NCBI RefSeq assembly: GCF_025933915.1
Contig: NZ_JAICZA010000001.1
Span: forward strand, 1 to 64,000
Length of the DNA: 64,000 nt
Direction: 5' to 3'
DNA from: Mycobacterium sp.
GTDB lineage: Bacteria > Actinomycetota > Actinomycetes > Mycobacteriales > Mycobacteriaceae
The notes beneath the pieces are model-generated. The model had not been told where the DNA came from. It saw only the letters and a list, made by a program, of their open reading frames with translations, and ran no database searches. This document shows, piece by piece, positions 21,736 to 30,764 of this stretch (position 1 is its first letter; every line of letters starts with the position of its first letter). Both the position numbers and the translations under genes were made by a program.

Positions 21736-23394
21736 TCACTGGCTCGCTGGGGCGGCGTATTTCGGAAGCCAACGCACCCCGGCGATGCGCTCGGCGAGTT
21801 CCGCGCCGCTGCGCGTCGGGGCGACGCCGTCCGCAACCGCCTGCACGGCGACGGCGTGCGCAATGCGGACCGCGACATCGGGCACGTCTGACCACGCGGG
21901 CAGCAACGGCTGGTCGGGGTCGGCGAGGGCGGGCGACGCCTCACCCAAGGTCTCCGCGGCGATCCGCATCATCTCGTCGGTGACCCGGGTCGCCTGGGCC
22001 GCGGTCACGGCCAGTCCCATCGCGGGAAAGATATAGACGTTATTACATTGGGCGACAGGGTGTTCCACGCCGTTTCGGTGCAGCGGGGCGAACGGCGATC
22101 CGGTGGCGATCAGGGCGCGTCCGTCGGTCCACCGATCCAACTCGGCGGGGTGCGCCTCGGCGCGACTGGTCGGGTTGGAGAGCGGGAAGATGATCGGTCG
22201 GTCGGCCTTGCCGGCGAGTTCACGCACGACGGGTTCGGTGAAGGCGCCCGCGGCGGTGGACAGGCCCAGCAGCACGCCGACGTCGACATGGTGGATGACG
22301 TCGGCGAGCCGGGCCGGACCGGACAGACCCCAGCCCGCAACACGGCCGGCGGGCTGGGCGAATCCCCGCTGCGCGTCGGATAGGTCGGTGCGGTCCTCCG
22401 TGAGAAGCCCTTCCACGTCGAGAACCCAGATCCGCTCCGAGGCAGCCTGTTCGGATAACCCCTCGTTCACCATTTGGCGACGGATCATGTCGAGCACTCC
22501 GATGCCGGCCGAGCCGGCGCCGAGCATGACGACCTGCTGCTGGGACAACGGGCGGCCCGCAACCTTGGCGGCACCGTGCAGCGCGCCGACGGCGACGGCG
22601 GCGGTGCCCTGGATGTCGTCGTTGAAGGTAAGGAGTTTGTCGCGGTAGCGGGCGAGGATCGGCAACGCATGTGTGCTGGCGAAGTCCTCCCACTGCAGCA
22701 ACACGGTGGGTAGGTGCTTGCGCACCGTGGCGACGAACTTGTCGATGAACGCGTAGTAATCGTCGTCGTCGATACGTCGGTGCCGCCAGCCCAGATAGCG
22801 AGGGTCATCGAGCAGTTCGCTGTTGTCGGTTCCCACATCGAGCACGATCGGAAGAGTCCGAGCGGGGTCGATGCCACCGATCAGGGTGTAGAGGGACAGC
22901 TTTCCGATCGGGATGCCCATGCCCCCGATGCCCTGATCGCCCAGGCCGAGGATCCGCTGCCCATCGGTCACCACGATCACGTCGACCTCGCGTTGGGACC
23001 GATTGTTCAGCACCTCGTCCAGGCAGTCCCGCTCGGCGTAGGACACGAACAGTCCCCGCGGCCGACGGTAGATCTCGCTGAAACGCTGGCAGGCTTCTCC
23101 CACGGTGGGCGTGTAGACGATCGGCAGAGTCTCGGCGATGTGGTCGAGTAACACGCGGTAGAACAAGGTTTCGTTGCGGTCCTGCAACGCCCGCAGATAG
23201 ATGTGCTTGTCGAGATCGCTGCGGCGAGTGGAGAATTCGTGCCAGCAATGCTCGGCTTGCTGTTCGAGGGTCTTCACCGTGGTCGGCAGCAGACCGGTCA
23301 GACCCAACCGCCGGCGTTCGTCCTCGGTGAAGGCGGTGCCTTTGGTGGTCAAGGCATCGAACAGCCTGGCCGGCCCCCGGAGTTCATCAGGCAT
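21736..23394 (-). CDS. mez: NAD-dependent malic enzyme
   Basis: This 552-residue enzyme decarboxylates malate to pyruvate with NAD(P) reduction. The malic N domain has YTPTVGEACQRFSEIYRRPRG and the catalytic-region VTDGQRILGLGDQGIGGMGI. The metal site WEDFASTHALPIL is followed by TFNDDIQGTAAVA. The NAD domain has MLGAGSAGIGVLDMI. SNPTSRAEAH near the C-terminus is also characteristic. Length and motifs match M. tuberculosis Mez (Rv2332). It stands alone, reads in the same direction as the DAHP synthase gene, and has its promoter in the long gap to its right. Confidence 0.93.
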   Translation of the reverse strand: MPDELRGPARLFDALTTKGTAFTEDERRRLGLTGLLPTTVKTLEQQAEHCWHEFSTRRSDLDKHIYLRALQDRNETLFYRVLLDHIAETLPIVYTPTVGEACQRFSEIYRRPRGLFVSYAERDCLDEVLNNRSQREVDVIVVTDGQRILGLGDQGIGGMGIPIGKLSLYTLIGGIDPARTLPIVLDVGTDNSELLDDPRYLGWRHRRIDDDDYYAFIDKFVATVRKHLPTVLLQWEDFASTHALPILARYRDKLLTFNDDIQGTAAVAVGALHGAAKVAGRPLSQQQVVMLGAGSAGIGVLDMIRRQMVNEGLSEQAASERIWVLDVEGLLTEDRTDLSDAQRGFAQPAGRVAGWGLSGPARLADVIHHVDVGVLLGLSTAAGAFTEPVVRELAGKADRPIIFPLSNPTSRAEAHPAELDRWTDGRALIATGSPFAPLHRNGVEHPVAQCNNVYIFPAMGLAVTAAQATRVTDEMMRIAAETLGEASPALADPDQPLLPAWSDVPDVAVRIAHAVAVQAVADGVAPTRSGAELAERIAGVRWLPKYAAPASQ

Positions 23395-24194
23395 CGTCGA
23401 CGTCCCTTCTGTACGAGGCCCGCGGTGTGGGGAACGATGTGATGTCCAGATCGTCGTCGGCCATCGCGGGCGCTGTGTCTGCGTAACCCGGTGTCAATGC
23501 GCTGTCAATGGCGAGCCCGATTCACGGTTGGTCGCAGTTTGCTGCCAGCGCCGGGGATCCGACCGAATTCGGTGCGCAGCTTCGTATTGTTAGGAGCGTG
23601 TGACGCAGTGCCGCCCCGCTTTTGGTGATGGTTTGGAAGTTTGCCCGAATCATCGGTGCAAGAAAGGTTCGGCTGACACTATTCCAATACGGGCGGAGAT
23701 CACGATATGGTAACCGAGGCGCCGTTTCGGCAGGCCCGGCATGTCATGGCTGGCCTCGCCGAGACAGCGCCACTCTGTGGGTGGGAATCGACAGATTGGG
23801 TCATCGCGTCGAGATAAGTGCTTGTTCCAACTGTAGTTCTGTGTTGATCGCGCGCGATTTGACTGACTCCCCGTCGTCGACTACCTCACACAGGCACACG
23901 ATGTGTTGTCAGAAGTTCCTGGGGATTGCTCAGCGCGAGAGGGGAATTCTATGATTCCGCCGCGCGCGCGCCGGCGAGTCATCTCCTTGCCCCCCGGGAC
24001 AACATGCGGGCCGCCCATTCGAACCACGGTGAACTCAACCTCGCACGCGCATTCGCCGACACGTCCGGCGATAACACGCTCGCCAGGCCCGCGCGGCGGG
24101 ACTCCGCGGGCACTCAACTCGGCCAGCAACTTATGCGCGGTGCCGTTAAGGTCATCCGGACTGGCGTCACGAGCTGACTGACGAAAGGTAGCGC
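23395..24194. other. 800-bp intergenic region, no gene recognised
   Basis: This gap lies between the divergent malic enzyme and papA-like genes and is less GC-rich than its flanks. Short frames exist (for example 23951-24181, + strand, with GAGAGGGG upstream of its ATG), but none has recognisable motifs or convincing composition. It presumably holds the two promoters. Confidence 0.4.
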
Positions 24195-25586
24195 ATGTTC
24201 TTGGGCACGGTTGAGGACTGGACGGCCGAGGGCACCGTCGTATCCTGGTACCCCACCGCGACCACCTATCGGCGCGTAGCCGAAGCGCAATACCACCCGG
24301 CCCCGGTGAGTTATCAGCAGTCGCAGCATCTTCGGTATTACCAGCGCCAGGTCAGCCGTGGCCGCGACATCCCGCGGTTGTGCATCGGGGCCTGGGAAAT
24401 CAGCGGCATCTGCGATATCGATGCGATGACGCACGCCGTGAATAGGCACCTGCGGCGACACGACACCTACCACGACCGGTTTGGCTTCGGCGACGACGAC
24501 GAAATCCTTCGCTACGTCATTGCCGATCCGGAGGGCATCACGTTGGCGCCAACGGATCTCGGAAGGATGGCCCCGCCCCAGATTCGCAAACTCCTTCTCG
24601 ACACGCCCGATCCGCTGCAATGGGACTGCTTCACCTTCGGAGTGATCCAGGCCGATGACCGGTTCACCGTCTACATCGCTGTTGACCACTTGCGCGCCGA
24701 TGGTATGTCGGCCGGGGTGATCTTCCTCGACATCCAGACGATGTATTTCGCCGCGCTGCAGCGCGAACAGAGCCCGTTGACACCCGCTGCCAGCCATCGC
24801 GAATACAGCGCGAATCAGCATGCGTACACCAGGAGTCTGAGCGAAGAATCGCCCGAGATCCGTTCGTGGCGGGACTTTCTCGCAGCGAACAACGGCGTGC
24901 TGCCGAAATTTCCGCTGGAGCTGGGCGAGGCAGCCGCGGATACCCCGGGGGCCATCGACGTGTTCGACCTGATCGATGACGACCAGGGCCGACGGTTCGA
25001 AGCGGCTTGCCGCGCTGCGGGGGCACGTTTCAGCGGTGGTGTGTTCGCCTGTGCCGCCCTGGCCGAACATCGACTGACCGGCGCCCCAACATATTTCGGG
25101 CTTACACCGTTCGACAACCGTCGCGACCCCGCCCACGCGACCGCGGTCGGATGGTTGGCCAGTTTCGTCCCGTTGGCGATTCCTACGGCCGGCGCGTCGT
25201 TCGACGAGGTGGTCAGTGCCGCCCAGGCATCGTTTGACGCGAACACCGCCCTCGGCGCCGTGCCGTACTACCACCTGCTCGAGTCGCCCGACCGTTGGTC
25301 GGGCCTCATCGAGGTTCCCGACCGTCCGGTCCCGATGCTGTCCTACATCGACATTCGCAAGCTGCCCTTCGGTGGCTATTTCGACGGTCTGCGCGCAGGT
25401 GTCTGGGGTGACAACCGGCTGTCGGAGACGGTGTGCATGTGGGTCAATCGCATGCACGACAAAACGCAGCTGGTGGTCGCCTACCCGGGCACCGACATCG
25501 CCCGCGGGTCCGTCCTGCGCTACGTCGAGACGATGCGCGCCGAGTTCACCCGGGTGTCCGACGCCGGGCCGCTCCTGGATGCCTGA
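24195..25586 (+). CDS. PapA3-like polyketide-associated acyltransferase
   Basis: This is a 463-residue member of the mycobacterial Pap family, which moves acyl groups onto trehalose or other lipid acceptors. The N-terminus (TVEDW...TVVSWYPT) and PVSYQQSQHLRYYQ, HLRRHDTYHDRF, DTPDPLQWDCFTFG and YFGLTPFDNRRDP resemble PapA3/PapA1/PapA2 as I recall them. The active-site HxxxD reads HLRADG. The ATG has GAAAGG upstream. It is the first gene of a packed set with an ABC permease, a second acyltransferase and a membrane protein. No polyketide synthase is nearby, so the substrate is unknown. Confidence 0.85.
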   Translation: MFLGTVEDWTAEGTVVSWYPTATTYRRVAEAQYHPAPVSYQQSQHLRYYQRQVSRGRDIPRLCIGAWEISGICDIDAMTHAVNRHLRRHDTYHDRFGFGDDDEILRYVIADPEGITLAPTDLGRMAPPQIRKLLLDTPDPLQWDCFTFGVIQADDRFTVYIAVDHLRADGMSAGVIFLDIQTMYFAALQREQSPLTPAASHREYSANQHAYTRSLSEESPEIRSWRDFLAANNGVLPKFPLELGEAAADTPGAIDVFDLIDDDQGRRFEAACRAAGARFSGGVFACAALAEHRLTGAPTYFGLTPFDNRRDPAHATAVGWLASFVPLAIPTAGASFDEVVSAAQASFDANTALGAVPYYHLLESPDRWSGLIEVPDRPVPMLSYIDIRKLPFGGYFDGLRAGVWGDNRLSETVCMWVNRMHDKTQLVVAYPGTDIARGSVLRYVETMRAEFTRVSDAGPLLDA

Positions 25587-25616
25587 CGAAGTTCCCGCCC
25601 CGCCGGGGGGCCGGAG

Positions 25617-27263
25617 ATGAGTGCCCTGGTGGCACTCACCCTTCGCACGATGTCAGGCTCCCGGCGCGATGCCGACCTCCTGTTCGCGGCGTTGGCGCCG
25701 GTGGGCTGCTTCCTGGGATTCACCGTGGTGTTGGGCAGCCTGATCCACACCGGCCCGATGACCTACCCGCAATATGTCCTTCCGGTGGTGATCGTGCAGG
25801 CGATGCTGTTCGGGGCGATGACCACCGCCGACCGCGCCGCACGAGACCGACTGTCCGGCTTCGGGTCTCGGCTCCGGACTCTGCCGGTTCCTGCGGCGGT
25901 ACCGCTGGCCTCGCGGATGCTCTATTGCTTGATACGCTCGGTCATCGCGCTGGTCGCCGCTCTCGCCGTCGGGTGGTCCTTTGGCTTCCGGATGGCCGGC
26001 GGCCCGGCCGACACGGGCCTGTTCGTGATCATCGTCGTGGCGTTCGCGATGGCGGTGTGCCTTGGCGCCGACGCGTTGGGCTCCCGGGTCGGCTCCGTCG
26101 AATCGTCGAGCCAATTGCTGCTCCTCCCGCAGCTGGTCCTGGTCCTGGTGTCCACGGGCATCGCTCCAGCGGAATCATTTCCGGCATGGCTCGGCCCGTT
26201 CGTCCGCCACCAGCCGGTCTCACGGGTCACCGACACGTTGCGTGGACTCGCCGCCGGTCACGCCACCGGTAGGGAGCTGGTGGCGGCATCGGCGTGGTGC
26301 CTTGGACTGTTGGCACTTTTCGGCGCTCTGGCGGTGCGGATGCAGCGACGCGTGGGCGGCGGAAGCTTCCGCGCACCTGGGATCGTCCGCAGTCCGCCTC
26401 ACGACGGCCGGCAAGCTCGCGACGCGCCTGCGGAACAGCCCCGAGGGGCGGTGACTGCCCATGCAACACAGGGGATTCCGTATGATCCGTCGCTGACGGC
26501 GTTCGTCAGCCAGAGCGCTTCGGAAGCGGGGCGGCTGCTGCGCCGCTGGCGGCGCGACCCGATCGTCGCCGTGCAAGCGCTGTTGTTCCCGACGTTTCTG
26601 CTCGTCGTCTACAAATTGCTGATCGGCAAAGCCGTTCTGGCCGTCACGGGCCACGACAGCCTATACGGGCTGGTCCCGATGTGTGCGGTGGTCGGCGCCG
26701 TGTTCGGAACCCTCGGCGCCGGTTTGGCGTTGCCGGCGGAGCGGGAGTCGGGTGTGCTGACGAGGTTGTGGGTGCAGCCGGTTCATCGAGCCAGCACCGT
26801 GGCGGGCCGACTGGTCGCCGAGGCCGCCCGGACCACCACGTCCGCCATCGTGCTCACCATCTTCGGGATCGCATTGGGCCTGCGATTCAGCTACGGCTGG
26901 ATCGCGGTGCCTGCCTTCGTGCTGGTGCCCGTGGCGATTTCGGCGGGAATGGCGTCGTTGGTCATCGCGATCGCCGCCCGCGCGGACGGCAAGGCGATGG
27001 TGACCTGGCTGGGCGCGGGATGCGTCCTGCTGCTGTTCCTCAACACCGGCGTCGCACCCGCCGAGGTGTTCCCGGGCTGGCTGCAACCGGTGGTGCGTTT
27101 TTCGCCCATATCGCCGACGATCGAGGCGATGCGCGGCCTCGCGGAGGGCGGCCCGGTGCTGTCGCCGCTGTGGCAGGCGGGCGTGTGGGCCGGCGTTCTC
27201 GTCGCGGTGTTCGCACCGGCGGCGGTGCGCGGGTATCGCGCCGCGGCCGAGGCGGGATGCTAG
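25617..27263 (+). CDS. Fused duplicate ABC-2 permease (DrrB/DrrC-like)
   Basis: This is a 548-residue integral membrane protein made of two ABC-2 type permease halves in one chain. Each half has about six hydrophobic segments and ends in the same signature: TGIAPAESFPAWLGPFVR...DTLRGLA near residues 178-210 and TGVAPAEVFPGWLQPVVR...EAMRGLA near 480-510. The halves are joined by a polar Ala/Arg-rich linker (about 240-295). Daunorubicin-type exporters in mycobacteria use separate DrrB and DrrC, so the fusion is unusual. No ATP-binding subunit is present in the window. It starts 30 bases after the acyltransferase and overlaps the next gene, suggesting lipid export linked to acylation. Confidence 0.85.
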   Translation: MSALVALTLRTMSGSRRDADLLFAALAPVGCFLGFTVVLGSLIHTGPMTYPQYVLPVVIVQAMLFGAMTTADRAARDRLSGFGSRLRTLPVPAAVPLASRMLYCLIRSVIALVAALAVGWSFGFRMAGGPADTGLFVIIVVAFAMAVCLGADALGSRVGSVESSSQLLLLPQLVLVLVSTGIAPAESFPAWLGPFVRHQPVSRVTDTLRGLAAGHATGRELVAASAWCLGLLALFGALAVRMQRRVGGGSFRAPGIVRSPPHDGRQARDAPAEQPRGAVTAHATQGIPYDPSLTAFVSQSASEAGRLLRRWRRDPIVAVQALLFPTFLLVVYKLLIGKAVLAVTGHDSLYGLVPMCAVVGAVFGTLGAGLALPAERESGVLTRLWVQPVHRASTVAGRLVAEAARTTTSAIVLTIFGIALGLRFSYGWIAVPAFVLVPVAISAGMASLVIAIAARADGKAMVTWLGAGCVLLLFLNTGVAPAEVFPGWLQPVVRFSPISPTIEAMRGLAEGGPVLSPLWQAGVWAGVLVAVFAPAAVRGYRAAAEAGC

Positions 27264-28606
27264 TGACGAGGCTGGCGCTTCTGGACCACGCCGCCTTCCT
27301 GCGGCTGCGCGCCACCGGTCAAGGCAGCACGGTGCAATGCACGTGGGTCTACGACCGCGACGTGAACAGCGACGAATTGCGGGCCTTCAAAGACAATCTC
27401 GGGGCAGGTCTCCTCGGACGCAGGATCGAGCGCTCGCCGCTGCCGTTCGGGCGTCATCGCTGGGTGGTCGACAGCCGCTCGCCGGACATCACCTGCGAAC
27501 CGCGGCAACCGCGGCGGGAGATCGGCGCGTGGATCGAGAGACGCGCGCGGGTGCGTGTCGACCCCGAGCACGGCCCGACGTTTCATCTCGGCGTGCTGCC
27601 CTTGGACGACGGCGGGGCGGCGGTCACCTTGGTGGCGTCACACTGCGTTGTCGATGGACTTGCGATGGCAACGGCCCTAGCCGAGGCGGTCAAGGGAGAA
27701 CGACGCAACCTTGGCTATCCGCAGGCGAATTCGCGTGGCCGGTGGCGCACGGTAGGTGAGGACTTGGCCGACGCCGGTCGCGCCCTGCCGGCGGCGATCC
27801 GGGCGTTGCTCGCGACTCTGGCGATAGTGCTCACGGTCTCGTCGGATCGACAGCCACAGCCGCGCGGGCGGCCCCGGGCACCCGACCCAATGGACGATGG
27901 CCAGAACGCATCGGAGTCCGTGACGTTACAAACCGACGCTGCGGCATGGGACGCGCGTGCGCGCAGCCTCAACGGGAGCAGCAACGCGCTATTCGTGGCG
28001 TTCGCGGCTCGCCTCGCGCACCGGATAGGCAGGGTGCTCCCCGACGGAAACTCCGTGACGGTGGTGCTTCCGGTCAGCGACCGCACCGCCGACGACGACC
28101 GCGCCAACGCGCTGACCTCGATCACACTCACCGTCGACGGCCACGCGGTGGTTGATCACTTGGGCGGCGTGCGTGCGGAGGTCAAAAGACTGCTGACGTC
28201 CCTGGAGGAACAACCCAACGAGATGCTCGCCGGACTGCCCCTCATCCCGTTCACGCCGCGATGGCTGGTCCGGCGCGCCGAAGGCATCGCCATGTCGTCC
28301 GGCCGACTGCCGGTGGGTTGCTCCAACCTCGGTAGCCTCGACACCGCCGTCGGCCGCATCGATGGTGCGGATGCGACGGAGGTCTCGATGCGGCTGGCCG
28401 AGCAGGGCATCACCCAGTCGCGCATCGAGCGAGCTCACGGCCAATTGTTCTGCGGCACAGGAACGGTAAACGGCAGCCGCTTTCTCACCATCGTCTCCTA
28501 CCAGAGCGGCGCCGGCAACGCCACCGCAGCCACCGGTGAGCTCGCGTGTCGGGCGCTGGCCGACTTGCAGCTGTCCGCGACCACCGTCCACGAGGGCCGG
28601 ATCTGA
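27257..28606 (+). CDS. Condensation/WES-like acyltransferase
   Basis: This is a protein of about 449 residues of the HxxxDG acyltransferase superfamily (HCVVDGLAMATAL near residue 132). The second half has LPVSDRTADDDRANALTSI and a C-terminal CSNLGSLD...QSRIERAHGQLFC region, as in condensation-like and wax-ester-like enzymes. I do not recognise a specific family member. The ATG at 27257 overlaps the permease stop by 7 bases; a GTG at 27263 (TAGTG) is an equally good start. Its stop overlaps the next gene as TGATG. A role in transferring a second acyl group onto the same lipid is inferred from context. Confidence 0.72.
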   Translation: MLVTRLALLDHAAFLRLRATGQGSTVQCTWVYDRDVNSDELRAFKDNLGAGLLGRRIERSPLPFGRHRWVVDSRSPDITCEPRQPRREIGAWIERRARVRVDPEHGPTFHLGVLPLDDGGAAVTLVASHCVVDGLAMATALAEAVKGERRNLGYPQANSRGRWRTVGEDLADAGRALPAAIRALLATLAIVLTVSSDRQPQPRGRPRAPDPMDDGQNASESVTLQTDAAAWDARARSLNGSSNALFVAFAARLAHRIGRVLPDGNSVTVVLPVSDRTADDDRANALTSITLTVDGHAVVDHLGGVRAEVKRLLTSLEEQPNEMLAGLPLIPFTPRWLVRRAEGIAMSSGRLPVGCSNLGSLDTAVGRIDGADATEVSMRLAEQGITQSRIERAHGQLFCGTGTVNGSRFLTIVSYQSGAGNATAATGELACRALADLQLSATTVHEGRI

Positions 28607-29853
28607 TGGTGGATCTGGGCCTCGAGGCCAATCAACGCGCACGCCACCGCCACGTCGGAATCGCGGTCGCGATCGCGGCCTGGGCGACGGCCGTGCTGTG
28701 GTTCGCGATCAAGGTCGTTCCGCTCGACGTGTACTGGATGTCGTATTACACCGCCGACTACACCCACGGCTTCGTCCGCCGCGGGCTCGCCGGCGAGCTG
28801 GTTCGGTTGGCCCCGGGCCACTACTTCGCGGCCACGCTCGGTCTCCGGTGGCTGTCCACGGCGGTCTATTTGTGCGGTCTGGCAACGGTTGCCGGCGTGG
28901 TGGTCTTCACCGGCCGTCCGTCTGAACGCAGGCTGATGGTCGCGATGGTGATGCCGTTATTGCCGTTCGGTGTCCCGTTTGCGGCATTCTCGGCTCGGCC
29001 GGACCTGTTCGGCGGGGCGGCCCTGGCGGTGTTCAGCTCGGCGTTGGCGCTCACACGTTCCCGGGCCGTCGCGATCCGATGGTGCGCGGCCTTCGGCGCC
29101 GCGATCGCGGCGTTGACGCTGGTGCACGAGGCGATAGGGCTGCAGTTCGCATTGGGGGCGCTGCTGGCCATCATCGTCCTCGGGCGTGCGCTGGAAACCA
29201 CCCGGCGCCGTGGCATGCTGCTGGCCGTGTCGCCGGGGGCCCTCGCCACGGCTGCCGTGGCGGCATACGGCCGCCACGACGTCGCCTCCCAATTGTGTGC
29301 GGCGGTGCCGCATCACCTGGTGCCCAACCCATTTGCCACGGTCACATCACCAGCGACGCTGATGCACTATGTGATCGAGGGACAACCCCGTCAAACCGAT
29401 TATCACGACTGGGTGTGCCGCAACGTGATGCCGAACTTCGACAACGGAATCGCGGACGCCATCCGAACCGTCGGCCACATCGGCATACTCGGCCTCACCG
29501 TGTCCTTGATCTTCGGGGCCGGTGCGGCCGTGGCGACGGTGTGGGGTCTCAGCGCGCTTTCGGGCGTACCGGTGCGCGCGTTCGTCGAGACGCTGCGCGG
29601 CGCAGTGGCCTGGGTCACCGCCGGGCTGCTGTTGGTCATTCCGGTCTTCCTGACCGGCTTCGACTGGACCCGGTGGCTGACGATCGTGACGTTCGATGTT
29701 GCCATCGTTTTCCTCCTATTCGCGGCGCGCCGGCAAGAGATCGAACAGGAACCCACACCAAAAACGTTGCGGTTGTTCATTATTCTGGTCATCGTGCTCG
29801 CGCTGATCCCGGTAGGCGCCGTGCCGGGCTTCGGCGGACCGCGAATGCTCTGA
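28606..29853 (+). CDS. Polytopic membrane protein, GT-C-like, function unknown
   Basis: This is a 415-residue protein with roughly ten hydrophobic segments. An early loop motif, YTADYTHGFVRRGLAGEL (residues about 48-65), and a late GFDWTRWLTI motif resemble those of large membrane glycosyltransferase-like proteins that use polyprenyl-linked sugars, but I cannot place it in a named family. It is translationally coupled to the preceding acyltransferase (TGATG). In this four-gene set it could glycosylate or flip the lipid being acylated; that is inference. Confidence 0.6.
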   Translation: MVDLGLEANQRARHRHVGIAVAIAAWATAVLWFAIKVVPLDVYWMSYYTADYTHGFVRRGLAGELVRLAPGHYFAATLGLRWLSTAVYLCGLATVAGVVVFTGRPSERRLMVAMVMPLLPFGVPFAAFSARPDLFGGAALAVFSSALALTRSRAVAIRWCAAFGAAIAALTLVHEAIGLQFALGALLAIIVLGRALETTRRRGMLLAVSPGALATAAVAAYGRHDVASQLCAAVPHHLVPNPFATVTSPATLMHYVIEGQPRQTDYHDWVCRNVMPNFDNGIADAIRTVGHIGILGLTVSLIFGAGAAVATVWGLSALSGVPVRAFVETLRGAVAWVTAGLLLVIPVFLTGFDWTRWLTIVTFDVAIVFLLFAARRQEIEQEPTPKTLRLFIILVIVLALIPVGAVPGFGGPRML

Positions 29854-29959
29854 CGGCGCCGCCGGTTTTCCAGGTGGCAGATCATCCCGCCATCACCCAT
29901 TGCGAACCTGGTTTTGCTGGACGTGACGGGTTGGCTGGTGGCGTATCGCGGCTGGTAGA

Positions 29960-30418
29960 GTGCGTGGCACTGTGAATTTCGGAGTGGGAACGCTTTCCCG
30001 GTGGTCACGACGACAATCCGTGTTGGCCATCGTTGCTGCGCTGGCCCTTGTCGCAGCTGTACTCGGCTGCGGGGCTTTGCGAGCTGAAATGGCCGCCAAC
30101 GCCTTGCAACCCGAGCTAGTGGTCTCATCGGCCAGCCCGCTTTCCAACCCGATGCACCCGGACCACGAGTCGGTTCCGGTACGCCGCCTCAGCGTCGGCT
30201 CCACTGTGAACGATGACAAGGCGTTCAAGAGCGCCGGGTTAAAGCGTGATCGTGGAAGCACTTTGGCTCTTTCCACGCCGCGACAGTCCGACTCGTCGGT
30301 CCCGCCCACGGTCGGGATCATTTGGTCGCAGCGACGAATCGACACACCGGCTCGCGCGCCGGCGTCCAGCCCTGTCGGGCACAATATTCTGATTCACTTC
30401 TGCGTCGCCCGTTGCTGA
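29960..30418 (+). CDS. LpqS-like putative lipoprotein
   Basis: This is a 152-residue protein with a long signal sequence (SVLAIVAALALVAAVLGC) ending in a VLGC lipobox-like site, then a polar extracytoplasmic region. Both HPDHES and the C-terminus GHNILIHFCVAR recall M. tuberculosis LpqS, which ends in a DLLTRFCLARR-like sequence and belongs to the copper-responsive RicR regulon. Similarity is confined to these parts and is from memory. The GTG start is the furthest upstream; a GTG at 29972 is also possible. I found no clear RicR operator upstream. Confidence 0.55.
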   Translation: MRGTVNFGVGTLSRWSRRQSVLAIVAALALVAAVLGCGALRAEMAANALQPELVVSSASPLSNPMHPDHESVPVRRLSVGSTVNDDKAFKSAGLKRDRGSTLALSTPRQSDSSVPPTVGIIWSQRRIDTPARAPASSPVGHNILIHFCVARC

Positions 30419-30764
30419 TCAGGCACATCATCTCGTCGGCGCAACACCATCGCGCGGCGGATTAGACGCTAGCCGCTATTAGCTTCGGGGCCCTCGGCAT
30501 CTGCTGATCGGCTGGTCTCGCTGATTCGGGATGCGTTTTGGCGATCGAACCCGGCTGTGCCGGGAAGCCGGTGTGCCAGTTTCCGCGCAATTGCGAGGTC
30601 AAGCCAGAGGCCGCCGGGTGTGCAGGTTCACCAGGCACCTCGCGTGATGCGTTGGGGACTTGGATGTTTCATCACGTACTTCCACTGCTGACCAGATGTC
30701 GCGGGCGACCCGCCACGACATCGGCAAGCTCCGCCACAAGAGTCAACAAAGGACAGGGATAAGC
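30419..30764. other. Intergenic region upstream of the PPE gene
   Basis: Apart from AGGACAGG just before the PPE start I see no gene, repeat or clear promoter here. There is no PE gene, the usual partner upstream of many PPE genes. Confidence 0.4.

Noticed and set aside
23926..24177. Short plus-strand frames in the 800-bp gap before the PapA-like gene
   Set aside because: No motif or homology is apparent and several competing frames are open. Reported only as an intergenic region.
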